A stretch of 64,000 nt of DNA from G963422745 sp963422745 (GTDB lineage: Bacteria; Actinomycetota; Acidimicrobiia; Acidimicrobiales; Aldehydirespiratoraceae). Made by a program: the position numbers and the translations under genes. Below, in pieces: positions 34,615 through 44,379 of the stretch (within the stretch, counting starts at the first letter, position 1; the number at the start of each line of letters is the position of its first letter). The notes beneath the pieces were generated by a model. The model saw nothing but the letters and a program-made list of their open reading frames with translations, did no database searches and was not told the DNA's origin. The stretch lies in assembly GCA_963422745.1 (NCBI GenBank), contig OY730477.1, forward strand, positions 1,302,001-1,366,000, in the 5' to 3' direction.

Positions 34615-37128
34615 TCAAGGCCCCATACAGTCGGTCAACCATGCCGCGAATCTCAGCGATTCGCGGTCGCCGAAAGCGCTATTGATGCGTTGTCGCTCAA
34701 GGAGTTGCGCAATCTGGCGGGCAGCTTGAGGAACTGGATTGTCGGCCAGGAAACCAGCAATTCGTTCCACGTCGCTGGGTGTATTCAAGGTGACAATCCC
34801 AGCCAGCATTCGTGAGATGGAGTTACCAGGAAAGCGTCTGTTCAGGTCGTTCCAATGCTCTTCGATGAAGGCCCACACATGACGGCCTCCGTGTCGGTTC
34901 GTCAATGCTCGGGCCAGTACGTACGGAGCGTCTTGTGCGCGTACCTCCCCGGCTGCGATGAAGTTAAGCAATCTGTCGATGAGCTTGATCTCGGGAATGT
35001 CGGCCATGGCGTGCAGATGGCGCTGTTCGGAAACCGGATCGGCTGGGTTACGCCAGCGTCTGTGGAGATACTCAAAGCCGTCACTGTCGGTGTGGTGAGC
35101 GAATACGGTCAAGGCGGCGGAAGCCAACGACGGTTCTTCGTCTTTGTCAATAAGGGCCTTACAGAAATCAACAATTTCGGGATCGTCGGCCACAGCCCCG
35201 AGGATACGAACCAAGGTGGCCCGCAGCTCACGCGTACGGTCATCATCACCACGGCGTGAAGTAACACCGATCCGGTACAGAGCAGGCCGCGATAACGTCA
35301 CGATCTTCGATCTAAGGGCCGCGCCTGCGCCTTGGTGAGTGGTGGTTAGCTGCACCAGCGGGTTCAGGGTCGTGGCGACGGCCTGCCACACGTTGAGTTC
35401 ATCGCCTATGTCAATGCTCTCGATCAACGCCATGAACTCCACCGCGCTGCGTCGCCCGGCCAGCGTGAGGGCCCATTCGTCGTCTATCAGAGAGTGCAAG
35501 TTGGCGGCGACATTCGCAGCTGTATCAATGGCGTTCGGATCTTTCCCGTCGATGATCGAACGAAAAAAGCCGAAACCGTCGTCGTTCAGCGACCGGACAG
35601 CGCCTGTCACCCCGGTCAGATATGTCGTCGGTTCGGTCAACAGCAACTGATGACTCTCGCTGTCGGTTCGTACATGTAAAGGCACCGACCACAACCGGTC
35701 CTGCGCGGCGGACCGATCAAGCGTGAAGTGCTGTTGGCTCACCTTTAGACCGTGAGACCCCGGGGTTGTGGTCACCACCGGATGACCACCCTGATATATC
35801 CAGCATTGCATCATCGTGCGGACAGGGCGGCCACTGACATCTTCAAGTGCGTCCCAGAGATCGGTGGTGTGCGTGTTGGCGTAACGGTGGGTCCGCAAGT
35901 AGTGCCGTACACCTTCGCGAAACACGTTGGCACCCAGGTACCGCTCAAGCATCTTGACCACTGCGGCACCCTTTTCGTAGGTGAGCAGGTCAAACATGCC
36001 TTCGGCCTGCGCCGGTGACTCCACCCGATATTCGATCGGGCGTGTAGCGTTGAGCGCGTCTACATCAAAGGCTGCGCTGCGAGCCCGTGCGAATGTTTCC
36101 CAGGCCCGCCATTGCGGACGGAAAGCGTCGCTGCAGGTGATCTCCATGAAAGTGGCGAACGCTTCGTTCAGCCAGATCCCCTCCCACCATTGCATGGTCA
36201 CCAAATCGCCGAACCACATGTGGGCCAGTTCGTGGTTGATCACGTCCGTGGCCCGTTGCACCTCGGAATGACCCGCAGTTGCCGGATCCACCAGCAGCAG
36301 CGTTTCGCGAAACGTGACACAGCCGAGGTTCTCCATTGCACCGAACGCGAAGTCCGGCACAGCAACCAGATCGACCTTGTCACCGGGGTAGGGAAGGTCG
36401 TAGTAGCGAGCGAACCACCCCAAGGCGAACTCTGCTACCTGCATTGCGTAGTCGGTGAGGTGCCCCTGGCCCGGGCGATGAACGATCCGTATCGGTATGC
36501 CGTCAACCTTGATGGGTTTGGTTGCCTCAAGCGGACCCACCACAAACGCCACCAGGTATGTCGACAGTCTCATCGTCGGAGCGAAAGTCACCCGTCGCCG
36601 ACCGTCTTCGAGGATCTCGCTGGCTATCTCCGCTGTATTGGAGATGGCTAGGTGATCTGCGTCAACTATGAGCGTGGTGGCAAACGTCGCCTTCAACGCC
36701 GGTTCGTCCCAGCAGGGAAAGGCCCGGCGGGCGTCCGTCGACTGGAACTGGGTAGTGGCGATGGTCTGCTTGACACCATTGTCATCGGTGTATGTGGATC
36801 GATAAAAGCCGCGGAGTTGGTCGTTGAAGGTGCCTACGAAGTGAATCCGCAGCCTGGCCCAACCGGCGGCAACTGTCGTGGGTGTGCTGAGATGAAGTCG
36901 TTCGGTTGTCTCGTCGATGTGGTGATGTAGTTCGTGGGTGAGGCCGTCGGTGTCGAGATGGGCCGAGCGAATATCAAGTTCTGCGGCGTTGCACACCAGC
37001 TCGCGCGTTGTTTCGTTGATACGAACATCTATTGCAACCGAACCGGTGAAGCGACCCCGGTTGATGTCGGGTGCAAGAACAAGCGAGTAGTGCTCGGGAA
37101 CGACGTGGGTTGGGAGCCTGTGAGTCAT
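34615..37128 (-). CDS. pepN: Aminopeptidase N (M1 family)
   Basis: A zinc aminopeptidase that trims N-terminal residues from peptides in the cytoplasm. The 837 residues contain the substrate loop FGAMENLGCVTFRE, the zinc motif INHELAHMWFGD with the distal Glu in NEAFATFME, the M1 N-terminal sandwich, and an ERAP1-like helical C-terminus. The length matches actinobacterial PepN. It is divergent from the pfkB-type kinase at 37241, with 112 bp between. Confidence 0.95.
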   Translation of the reverse strand: MTHRLPTHVVPEHYSLVLAPDINRGRFTGSVAIDVRINETTRELVCNAAELDIRSAHLDTDGLTHELHHHIDETTERLHLSTPTTVAAGWARLRIHFVGTFNDQLRGFYRSTYTDDNGVKQTIATTQFQSTDARRAFPCWDEPALKATFATTLIVDADHLAISNTAEIASEILEDGRRRVTFAPTMRLSTYLVAFVVGPLEATKPIKVDGIPIRIVHRPGQGHLTDYAMQVAEFALGWFARYYDLPYPGDKVDLVAVPDFAFGAMENLGCVTFRETLLLVDPATAGHSEVQRATDVINHELAHMWFGDLVTMQWWEGIWLNEAFATFMEITCSDAFRPQWRAWETFARARSAAFDVDALNATRPIEYRVESPAQAEGMFDLLTYEKGAAVVKMLERYLGANVFREGVRHYLRTHRYANTHTTDLWDALEDVSGRPVRTMMQCWIYQGGHPVVTTTPGSHGLKVSQQHFTLDRSAAQDRLWSVPLHVRTDSESHQLLLTEPTTYLTGVTGAVRSLNDDGFGFFRSIIDGKDPNAIDTAANVAANLHSLIDDEWALTLAGRRSAVEFMALIESIDIGDELNVWQAVATTLNPLVQLTTTHQGAGAALRSKIVTLSRPALYRIGVTSRRGDDDRTRELRATLVRILGAVADDPEIVDFCKALIDKDEEPSLASAALTVFAHHTDSDGFEYLHRRWRNPADPVSEQRHLHAMADIPEIKLIDRLLNFIAAGEVRAQDAPYVLARALTNRHGGRHVWAFIEEHWNDLNRRFPGNSISRMLAGIVTLNTPSDVERIAGFLADNPVPQAARQIAQLLERQRINSAFGDRESLRFAAWLTDCMGP

Positions 37129-37240
37129 GGGGAAGAAGTGGTTACCGAAAGAACTGGGCTTGTGGGAACCGACGCTGCAGGATACGGAATCCGAAGGTAA
37201 GTACCGACTAAGTGACTCCGCATGGTTGCGATAAAGTTAG

Positions 37241-38248
37241 GTGGTTCGTCGACGTGGTCCGGAGCCGGAGTTGTCAACACAGTTGGATGTTGTCGGTGTC
37301 GGCAACGCGGTTGTCGATGTGATCGCAAACGTCTCTGAGTCGTTCATTTCCGAGCACGATCTCACCAAGGGTGCGATGACCTTGATTGATGCCGAGCGTG
37401 CCAAATACCTTCATGGCGCCATGCCGCCGGGAATCGAGATCGGCGGCGGTTCGGCAGCCAACACCATGGTTGGTGTGGCGGGTTTCGGCGGACGGGCCGC
37501 ATTTGTGGGTAAGTTGCGTGACGATCGGCTTGGTGAGGTGTTCGCAGACGATCTGCGAGCTTCCGGCGTTGAGTTTGATGTTTCTCTGGCGGCGGTCGGG
37601 GAACCCACGGCGCGTTCGCTGATCCAGGTAACTCCTGACGGTGAACGCACAATGAATACCTGTCTTGGGATCTCCGCTGCTCTATCAACCGCCGATATCA
37701 GTGCCGAGACAGTGCAGGCAGCGGCAATCATCTACTGCGAGGGCTACTTGTACGACACCGATTCCGCAAAGTCTGCCATCCGTCATGTCATGGACATTGC
37801 CTCCGATGCCGGAACGACGGTGTCGATCACTTTGTCGGATCCGTTTTGTGTTGAACGACATCGCAACGAGTGGCTTGATCTTCTTGCCGACAAGGTCGAC
37901 TTGGTCTTCGCCAACGAGGCGGAGATCGCAGCATTGTTTTGCACAGATGACTTTGAGGCCGCGACCCGGCGGATGGCAGACCTCGTATCAATGGCAGCCA
38001 TCACCCGTTCTGAGCATGGCTCAGTGGTCGTCACAGGCGACCAGCGTTTGGCTGTACCGGCATCGGAGGTCCCGAACATCGTCGACGCAACGGGCGCGGG
38101 CGACCTCTACGCCGCTGGGTTCCTGTACGGGTATGCAACGGGACTGCCTCTGCAGCGCTGCGCAGAACTGGGATCGATCGCCGCTGGTGAGGTCATTTCC
38201 CACATGGGTGCAAGACCCGATGTCAGCCTTGCCAGCTTGATTTCCTAG
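37241..38248 (+). CDS. PfkB-family carbohydrate/nucleoside kinase (adenosine-kinase-like)
   Basis: 335 residues of ribokinase fold: VVGVGNAVVDVIANV at the start, the double-glycine motif EIGGGSAANTMVGVAGFGG, and the anion-hole/catalytic DATGAGDLYAAGFLYG. Motif spacing resembles the adenosine kinase branch common in alpha-proteobacteria and actinobacteria. A nucleoside importer (43120-48397) and upp lie nearby, which fits nucleoside salvage. The GTG at 37241 sits 3 nt after TAAAGT; a later TTG near 37283 could also be the start. Confidence 0.82.
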   Translation: MVRRRGPEPELSTQLDVVGVGNAVVDVIANVSESFISEHDLTKGAMTLIDAERAKYLHGAMPPGIEIGGGSAANTMVGVAGFGGRAAFVGKLRDDRLGEVFADDLRASGVEFDVSLAAVGEPTARSLIQVTPDGERTMNTCLGISAALSTADISAETVQAAAIIYCEGYLYDTDSAKSAIRHVMDIASDAGTTVSITLSDPFCVERHRNEWLDLLADKVDLVFANEAEIAALFCTDDFEAATRRMADLVSMAAITRSEHGSVVVTGDQRLAVPASEVPNIVDATGAGDLYAAGFLYGYATGLPLQRCAELGSIAAGEVISHMGARPDVSLASLIS

Positions 38249-38274
38249 AAACGTATCACCCGATAGTGACGATC

Positions 38275-38325
38275 ATGACGGGCTTGCAGATATGACGGGC
38301 TTTCAGGCATGATTGACTTTCAGGT
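38275..38325. repeat. 17-bp tandem repeat x3
   Basis: Units ATGACGGGCTTGCAGAT (38275), ATGACGGGCTTTCAGGC (38292) and ATGATTGACTTTCAGGT (38309). The block begins 27 bp after the stop of the pfkB-type kinase, between two convergent genes. Confidence 0.8.
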
Positions 38326-38360
38326 AGGTCGTATTCGCCGATGATGACGAACCATTCGGG

Positions 38361-38933
38361 TCACAGCGTCAGGTCGCCGACGATCACAAGCGTGGAAGCG
38401 ATCCATCCGCCGAGGGCACCAAAGTGTTGATCGAGTGTCCTGCCGTCCGCTAGACCGTCCTCGTCAAGCTGATAGGCGCCCTCGTAGCTGACCTCTACTG
38501 CGTACTCGACTCCGTCCAGGTTGGCATCAAAGATGGACTCCACCGTCGGTCCGCTACGAACCAACGGCTCAGCCCCCACCGCTGGTGACATATCCGCAAG
38601 GGCCTTCACGATCTTGGCCGGGTCGGGTGCGTTCGCTAGTTGTTGGCGGCGAAACACGATCTCAATCTCGATTCGAGGGGGTTCGACGGGATCTTCTTGG
38701 ACGTACCAACTCCGATAGGCCGATTGCGACCAGGTCGGCCATATGCAGGTGATGTCTGCTTGTACCCTCGGCGGGAGTCCTTCGCCTGGCAGCCCGTAGG
38801 AGGTCTGCCACGTGAGATCACCCAGCAAAACATCACTTTGGAAGCGCTCCTCGAAAGCTTGGCGTTCCAGTCGGGCAGTCTCGAACGCGTCACGCAGCGC
38901 ACCAATGGCATCGGTGAAGACGTGATCAAGCAT
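38361..38933 (-). CDS. Hypothetical protein, 190 aa
   Basis: A soluble, acidic protein without signal peptide or membrane helix. An N-terminal helix (LERQAFEERFQSDVLLGDL) is followed by beta-rich sequence with several Trp and Tyr residues (TWSQSAYRSWYV) and a C-terminal acidic half. It lies 26 bp downstream of the dehydrogenase gene on the same strand (upp, dehydrogenase, this gene) and may share its transcript. I do not recognise a family. Codon use looks like the neighbours, so I take it as real. Confidence 0.6.
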   Translation of the reverse strand: MLDHVFTDAIGALRDAFETARLERQAFEERFQSDVLLGDLTWQTSYGLPGEGLPPRVQADITCIWPTWSQSAYRSWYVQEDPVEPPRIEIEIVFRRQQLANAPDPAKIVKALADMSPAVGAEPLVRSGPTVESIFDANLDGVEYAVEVSYEGAYQLDEDGLADGRTLDQHFGALGGWIASTLVIVGDLTL

Positions 38934-38959
38934 GACAAGCCATCAGGCGTCGGGTGCGC

Positions 38960-39973
38960 TCAGTAGCCAAGCGACACATCAACGTGTCCCAAGAGCTCAG
39001 CACCGGCGATCCAGCGTTCGATGTTCTCACGAACCCGATTCGCTATCAGCGGCAACCCCATTTCGGGTGTGTTGGCAATGTGAGGAGTGATCAAGCAATT
39101 GTCGAGTGCCCACAGCGGATGGCCGTCGGGTAAAGGCTCGGGGTCCGTGACATCAAGCACGGCGCCTGCGATTACACCGCCGCGCAGAGCCGCCACGAGA
39201 TCGTCGGTAATGACGTGACCGCCACGCCCGACGTTGATCAGCCATGTGTTGGACCTCATTGCCGCAAGCGTCTCAGCGCTGATGATACCCATTGTCTTCG
39301 ATGTGAGTGCCAGCGCGACGATCACCGCGTCAGCATCTGCTACCGCTTCGAATAGTCGTTCGGGCCCTACAACTTCGGTTGCTCCGTTCAGTGGTGCCGG
39401 ATTACGTCTGACTACTGTGACCCGGCATCCCCACGGAGCCAGAAGATCGAGCAAACACCGGGTTATGCCACCACCGCCGAGCACCGTCAACCGAGCACCC
39501 AACAGGTTTTGGCCGGTCTGGGCTGGCCAACTGGCTGCCTTCGCAAAGGTCGGAAAATCACGAAACGCGCTCAACAGCGCGGTCATTACCCACTCCGCCA
39601 CGGGTGGGGCATAGACACCTTTGCCACATGTCCAGATGTGGTTGTGGTCGAGGTGGTGAGCGAAGTTCTCAATCCCGGCATAGGGCAACTGGATCCACTG
39701 GACTGCAGGACCCTGCGAAATCAGCTCCGCGAACGAATCGTCGGCTGCTGGGTCTGCGAACATCAAAGCCGTGGCTTGGCTGAGGTCGCACACCTCGCCG
39801 CCGGCTTCTCGCACGGCGTCGCACATGGCTTCATGCATCGCAGGTCGGCTACGAGGTTCGACCGCGATCCGGTGCCGCTCGCCGGGAAGTCCGTCATGTT
39901 GTTGTTCGCCGTGTTGCTTGAGCCTTGGTGGTTGGTTGTCTGCCGTTTGACGTGTTTCGGGTTCAGCGGTCAC
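38960..39973 (-). CDS. D-isomer-specific 2-hydroxyacid dehydrogenase family protein
   Basis: 337 residues with a polar N-terminal extension. The catalytic Arg is in NVGRGGHV, the Glu in DVTDPEPLPDGHPLW and the His in LITPHIANT. The Rossmann loop is VLGGGGITRCLLDLL, compatible with NAD(P) binding. It would oxidise or reduce a 2-hydroxy/2-keto acid; substrate unknown. The GTG start overlaps the upp stop by 4 bp, an unusual partnership suggesting coupling of the two. Confidence 0.85.
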   Translation of the reverse strand: MTAEPETRQTADNQPPRLKQHGEQQHDGLPGERHRIAVEPRSRPAMHEAMCDAVREAGGEVCDLSQATALMFADPAADDSFAELISQGPAVQWIQLPYAGIENFAHHLDHNHIWTCGKGVYAPPVAEWVMTALLSAFRDFPTFAKAASWPAQTGQNLLGARLTVLGGGGITRCLLDLLAPWGCRVTVVRRNPAPLNGATEVVGPERLFEAVADADAVIVALALTSKTMGIISAETLAAMRSNTWLINVGRGGHVITDDLVAALRGGVIAGAVLDVTDPEPLPDGHPLWALDNCLITPHIANTPEMGLPLIANRVRENIERWIAGAELLGHVDVSLGY

Positions 39974-40596
39974 GGGTTGAGTCCGAACTGGCGATCGCCA
40001 GCGTCGCCAAGCCCCGGCAAAATGAATCCCGCATCGTCAAGCGACTTGTCGATGGCGGCGGTCACCACGATGTCGGCCGTTTCTGCTCTTTGGAGCGCGT
40101 TTATCCCTTCGGGAGCCGCGACCACACAGATCAGTGTCACCACGCCTGCAGCGGAGGCCTTCACAACCTCGCATGTGTGGATTGCGGATCCGCCTGTGGC
40201 CAGCATCGGGTCCAGAATCATTGCGTTACGACCCCCGAGATCAGCCGGGACACTGTTCATGAATGCTTTCGGGCGCAGGGTTTGTTCGTCGCGGCGCAGC
40301 CCCATGAAACCGGTGGGTGCGTCGGGAAACAGATCAACTGCTGCGCGGAGCATTCCCAGACCGGCTCGCAGCACCGGTACCAGGATCGGTGAATCCACAA
40401 CGCGAGCTCCCTTGGTTGGGCCCATTGGGGTGTCCAAGTCGACCGGGCTGATCATTTGATCACGTGCGGCTTCATACACCAAGAAGCTAGTTAGCTGGTG
40501 TAGTGAACTGCGAAACTCCGACCGATGGGTGGCGCGTGAGCGCATCAACGAGAGTCGATCAATCACCAACGGATGGGTCACAACAGTCACCTTCAT
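39970..40596 (-). CDS. upp: Uracil phosphoribosyltransferase
   Basis: Upp salvages uracil to UMP using PRPP. The 208 residues start VTVVTHPLVIDRLSLMRSRATHRSEFR, carry the PRPP loop MILDPMLATGGSA and the C-terminal uracil-binding GLGDAGDRQFG. A CATAGT box ends 6 nt before the ATG, suggesting a leaderless transcript that also covers the dehydrogenase gene. Confidence 0.96.
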   Translation of the reverse strand: MKVTVVTHPLVIDRLSLMRSRATHRSEFRSSLHQLTSFLVYEAARDQMISPVDLDTPMGPTKGARVVDSPILVPVLRAGLGMLRAAVDLFPDAPTGFMGLRRDEQTLRPKAFMNSVPADLGGRNAMILDPMLATGGSAIHTCEVVKASAAGVVTLICVVAAPEGINALQRAETADIVVTAAIDKSLDDAGFILPGLGDAGDRQFGLNP

Positions 40597-40602
40597 ATAC
40601 CG

Positions 40603-40608
40603 ACTATG
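40603..40608 (-). promoter_or_regulatory. -10 box of upp (leaderless)
   Basis: CATAGT on the minus strand, 6 nt before the ATG at 40596. No Shine-Dalgarno. Confidence 0.4.
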
Positions 40609-40731
40609 CCACGACTGTGCTTCATCAAGAGCGATTCTGTCGGTGACTGGTCGGCCGCACGATCAGGGGTAGACAAGATCAACATACTTTGACCACCGCA
40701 AGCCAGTGCAGGGGCAGGGCACCGCAGTCAC

Positions 40732-40737
40732 TACGGT
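40732..40737 (+). promoter_or_regulatory. -10 box of the MFS gene (leaderless)
   Basis: TACGGT ends 6 nt before the ATG at 40744. Confidence 0.35.
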
Positions 40738-40743
40738 CCTCAG

Positions 40744-41904
40744 ATGCCCGACCGGCGCGGGGCGCTTTCTGCGGTCCTGATCATGACGATGATCGCCTCA
40801 ACACTGCAGATCTTCGCGATCGCCGTGCTTGCCTCTTCCATAATCGGCGATCTCGGGGTGTCACGAACGTCGCTGGGTGCAATCGGTGCCGTCAACACAG
40901 GGGTGGGAGCGCTCACTGCGCCGCTGTCGGGTCGCTTCACGGACCGCATCGGACCACGCCGGGCGGTGTTGTCAGTACTTGGCTTGGCCGCGGTGGGAAT
41001 GGCTTTGATGGCCATGTCAAGCAGCGTCTGGTTGCTGGTCGTGAGTGGCCTGATACTAGGTGTTCCTCAGGGTTGGAGTAATCCGGCAACCAACACACTG
41101 ATCTCCACAATGGTGCCTGTAGGTGAACGCGGTCTGATCATGGGAGTTAAACAGTCGGGAGTCACGCTTGCAGTGGTTCTTGCCGGGTTCACGCTTCCGT
41201 GGCTTGAAGGACTTCACAATTGGCGGTTCGCTGTCGGTGTTTATGCTGTGCTGTTCGCAATCTCAACTATGGTGGCTGCAGCGCTCTTGCCGGGGGGCCA
41301 GCGCGTCGGTGTTGGCGGGCCCAACGGCACAACTGCACGGGTTGTGATAGCACCGCTTGTGAAGGTGCTTACTATCTATGCGCTGCTGATGGGATTGGCG
41401 AGCGGCGCCATCGCGCGTTGGTTGCCTCTGTTCGCCGAAGAGGACATCGGATGGAGCCAGGAGTTCGCTGGGGCGTTGTTGGCAACGGCTGGCGTTGTTG
41501 GCATTGTGGCTCGGGTGATAGCCGCACGCAGAGCCGAACTTGGTGATCCCTTGAAGATGTTGCAAGGGCTTGCCTTGATCGGCTTGATGAGTAGCGTGCT
41601 GATCACATGCGCGACCATCATAGGTGGATGGGTACTTTGGCCCATGGTGCTGCTGTATGGCGTGGGTTACACGGCTTGGAACGCGGTTATCAACCTCACG
41701 GTCGTGATGTCAACACCAGCTAAGCAAGCCGGGCGTTCCTCTGGGGTGTTGATGCTCGGTTTCTTGGGGGGACTGACGATAGCCGCACCGCTGGCCGGAT
41801 GGGTGGTGGATACCTGGGATTCATACGTTCCGGTGTGGGGGGTGACGGTGGTATTGTCGGGTACGTCGGCATTGTTGTTGACGGGACGAAGGGCTGGTTT
41901 GTGA
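40744..41904 (+). CDS. Major facilitator superfamily transporter
   Basis: 386 residues with about 12 hydrophobic helices and the MFS loop motif between helices 2 and 3 (GRFTDRIGPRRAV). The pattern (LGVSRTSLGAIGAVNTGVGAL) fits the monocarboxylate/nitrate-like drug or metabolite branch. The substrate cannot be told. It is divergent from upp and convergent with the PhyH gene. Confidence 0.85.
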   Translation: MPDRRGALSAVLIMTMIASTLQIFAIAVLASSIIGDLGVSRTSLGAIGAVNTGVGALTAPLSGRFTDRIGPRRAVLSVLGLAAVGMALMAMSSSVWLLVVSGLILGVPQGWSNPATNTLISTMVPVGERGLIMGVKQSGVTLAVVLAGFTLPWLEGLHNWRFAVGVYAVLFAISTMVAAALLPGGQRVGVGGPNGTTARVVIAPLVKVLTIYALLMGLASGAIARWLPLFAEEDIGWSQEFAGALLATAGVVGIVARVIAARRAELGDPLKMLQGLALIGLMSSVLITCATIIGGWVLWPMVLLYGVGYTAWNAVINLTVVMSTPAKQAGRSSGVLMLGFLGGLTIAAPLAGWVVDTWDSYVPVWGVTVVLSGTSALLLTGRRAGL

Positions 41905-41977
41905 ATGTCGGAGTCGTTATGACCGATTTCGTTCGGCGTGGTTTCGCGGTCTGAAGCTTCTCAACAGCTCTGCCTGC

Positions 41978-42826
41978 TTAGGGCGTGAACCCTCGTAAAC
42001 GAAGGTTGGGGTCCCGTTGGAGCCAGTTATCGCTGGGATAGTCGGCTGTGCCTTCAATCACGTGCACCGTGTAAGCGTGACGACTCAGAGAAGAGGTATT
42101 GGCTGAACTTCGGTGCGGAAGGGTTCCGTGCAGCAGCACTAGTGTGCCGATTTCGGCTTCCAGGGGAATGAGGCCATCGGTCGGATACGGGGCTTCGTCA
42201 AAGTCGTCGAAGGTCGTGGCCCTCCGGTCGTCGGTTAAGCGGAAGCGAGACTTCACAGGAATACGGTGCCCGCCCGGTAGCACCCAGAGGCAACCGTTTG
42301 TCAACGTTGATTCCTCGATCGCGACCCAGAACCCCACCACCGACTGGGGCTCGGTCCAAAGGAAAGTATGATCACAGTGGCAGACGACCTCGCCGCCGAT
42401 ACCTGGTTGTTTGAAGATGTACATTGACTGCAGCAGTCTTGGATCGACGAATCCAATGTCGGAGGCCAGGCTCGCCATCTCTGGTGTGCGAGTGAATGTG
42501 TCGAAGACCGGATCCAGGTCGTGCATGGCATGGCCGAGCTTGTTCACGGCGAGTGGTATCGGCTGTGTGAGTTCGCCGTTGGCAAACGCTCCTTCCTCAA
42601 AGAACCAGCGCACTTTGTCGCCCGAGCCCAGGAACCATTCGTCTCGGCTATGTGCCTGATCCGTAGTGGAAAACACCGTGGCAGCGGTGTCAACCGCTGG
42701 GTTGATTCCACTCAACATTCGCCCCACGTGAGCCTTCAACTCGTGGCAGCGGTGTTCGGGGTAGAACCCAGGCAATTTCAGGTAGCCGTCGCGTTCCCAG
42801 GCAGCCAACTGTTCGGTGCCGAGCAT
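41978..42826 (-). CDS. Phytanoyl-CoA dioxygenase (PhyH) family protein
   Basis: An Fe(II)/2-oxoglutarate oxygenase fold of 282 residues. The metal facial triad candidates are His and Asp in CHCDHTFLW and the distal His in LLHGTLPHRSS; the 2-oxoglutarate Arg is likely in SLSRHAYTVH. The family hydroxylates diverse small molecules and lipids, so the substrate is open. Its start follows a TAAGCT box. The 281 bp from 42839 to the permease stop at 43120 hold no gene that I can support. Confidence 0.82.
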   Translation of the reverse strand: MLGTEQLAAWERDGYLKLPGFYPEHRCHELKAHVGRMLSGINPAVDTAATVFSTTDQAHSRDEWFLGSGDKVRWFFEEGAFANGELTQPIPLAVNKLGHAMHDLDPVFDTFTRTPEMASLASDIGFVDPRLLQSMYIFKQPGIGGEVVCHCDHTFLWTEPQSVVGFWVAIEESTLTNGCLWVLPGGHRIPVKSRFRLTDDRRATTFDDFDEAPYPTDGLIPLEAEIGTLVLLHGTLPHRSSANTSSLSRHAYTVHVIEGTADYPSDNWLQRDPNLRLRGFTP

Positions 42827-42832
42827 GCGCCG

Positions 42833-42838
42833 AGCTTA
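42833..42838 (-). promoter_or_regulatory. -10 box of the PhyH gene (leaderless)
   Basis: TAAGCT on the minus strand, 6 nt before the ATG at 42826. Confidence 0.35.
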
Positions 42839-43119
42839 GTTCCCTGACTCGCCCTCGTGTATCCAGCGTTGAGACGAGGCCCGAAGGTGTCTCAGTGATT
42901 GACCCAAGTACTGCACCATTGAATCGGGCGCCCCGATCCATCAGCCTTGTGTCCCGACCCGTCGTCTGTATTCGACTCAGCCCTGTATCCAACCTACCTG
43001 ACTAGTGCGGTTGGCTTACTGATTCTGGACATAAGGGAGCAGATTCTCTTCCAGCGGCCAAGACTTTGTCACCGATGAAATAGGGCCTTCAGCGTGCACC
43101 CAGAGCTGGGTTGAGCTTG

Positions 43120-44379
43120 CTAGGTTTCGCCTTTGCGGTAAGGGATCCCATCAGCAGCAGGCATTCGCAGTCGCTGGGAAAAGAAGACCATCACCAACAA
43201 TACGATAATGAACGGTTGGATGTCCACCCACCAGTCGGGCACGGTGTCGGTAATGGCGAACCAGATGCACGCCATAACAGCTACGAAAGTAGCCAGGCCG
43301 GAGTCAACTTGGCTGCGCCGCCGCCATGCCCAAATCGCAACCAACACCAAGGCAATAACCGTCACCACAAGCAGGCTGTGAGTCGCCGACCCATCAAGAT
43401 CACGCTTTCCGAGCGCGCTCGGGTAGCCAAACAGCAGGGCACCTGCCATAACCCCGCCGGGACGCCAGTTGCCGATAATAAGTGCCGCTAGACCTATGAA
43501 ACCTCGGTTGAGCGTTGAGCCCTCCAGGTAGATGCCGTTGAGTTCCGGAGACGCTATGAAAGCACCCCCGAAGCCGGCGAGGGCGCCGCTCAACACAACG
43601 CCTGTGTACTTGTAGGACTTGATGTTGACCCCCTGGCTTTCGCCCGCCCAAGGGTGCTCGCCGCAGATACGTAGCCGTAACCCGAACCGGGTTCGCCAAA
43701 GTACCCAGGCGCTTATAGGGACCAGGGCAAAGGCCAGAATCGTCATCTGGCTAACGTTGGCGATAAGACCGCGGGCCATGTCGGCCAGATCCGAGACATA
43801 CCACCACCGCAGATCACGAAGCCAACCGAGCAGATCGGGTGACTCCCACCCTAAGAATCCGCCCCCGGCCAACACAGGCATAGTGAACTTCCCGACTCCG
43901 TCAACCGCGGGAGACTGGGTGATCGACCCGGTCGGCATGTCGGCGAAGATCTTCAGCGACAAGAACCGTGTGATCCCCGGTGCCGCGATGAGGATCGCCA
44001 CACCGGAAATGATGTGGTCAACCCCAAAAGTAACAGTGGCCAAAGCATGAGCCAGCGCCCCAAGCGCGCCTCCTGCAACACCTACAGCCAGACCCGGCCA
44101 TGGTCCAAGTTCGATCGTGCCCCAGGCACCGAACCACATCCCCAACACCAACATCCCCTCAAGCCCGATATTCACTACACCGGCGCGTTCGGAATACAGC
44201 CCTCCGAGCCCGGCCAGCATGATCGGCACCGTCCAGCGCAGCATCGCAGAAGAGGTTGTTGCGCTGGTCAACCCCTCGGTACCCGTAAACAGCTCCACGA
44301 TCGCCAACAACCCGACACCAGCTGCTGCGTAGATCATCCAGGTGGCCCATGAAGGCAGCCTGTCCAGCATCTGTATCAC
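43120..44379 (-). CDS. BMP-type nucleoside ABC transporter permease 2
   Basis: 419 residues and about 10 membrane helices. The hallmark is the conserved inner segment YSERAGVVNIGLEGMLVLG, found in the second permease of BMP-linked nucleoside importers (NupQ/YufQ type). The C-terminus carries an extra pair of helices and a short basic tail. It overlaps the first permease gene by 4 bp and ends the operon. Confidence 0.88.
   Translation of the reverse strand: MIQMLDRLPSWATWMIYAAAGVGLLAIVELFTGTEGLTSATTSSAMLRWTVPIMLAGLGGLYSERAGVVNIGLEGMLVLGMWFGAWGTIELGPWPGLAVGVAGGALGALAHALATVTFGVDHIISGVAILIAAPGITRFLSLKIFADMPTGSITQSPAVDGVGKFTMPVLAGGGFLGWESPDLLGWLRDLRWWYVSDLADMARGLIANVSQMTILAFALVPISAWVLWRTRFGLRLRICGEHPWAGESQGVNIKSYKYTGVVLSGALAGFGGAFIASPELNGIYLEGSTLNRGFIGLAALIIGNWRPGGVMAGALLFGYPSALGKRDLDGSATHSLLVVTVIALVLVAIWAWRRRSQVDSGLATFVAVMACIWFAITDTVPDWWVDIQPFIIVLLVMVFFSQRLRMPAADGIPYRKGET

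Noticed and set aside
42839..43119. tRNA or small RNA gene in the gap before the permease gene
   Set aside because: I found no cloverleaf, T-loop consensus or hairpin with a T-run. A tRNAscan or Rfam search would settle it.
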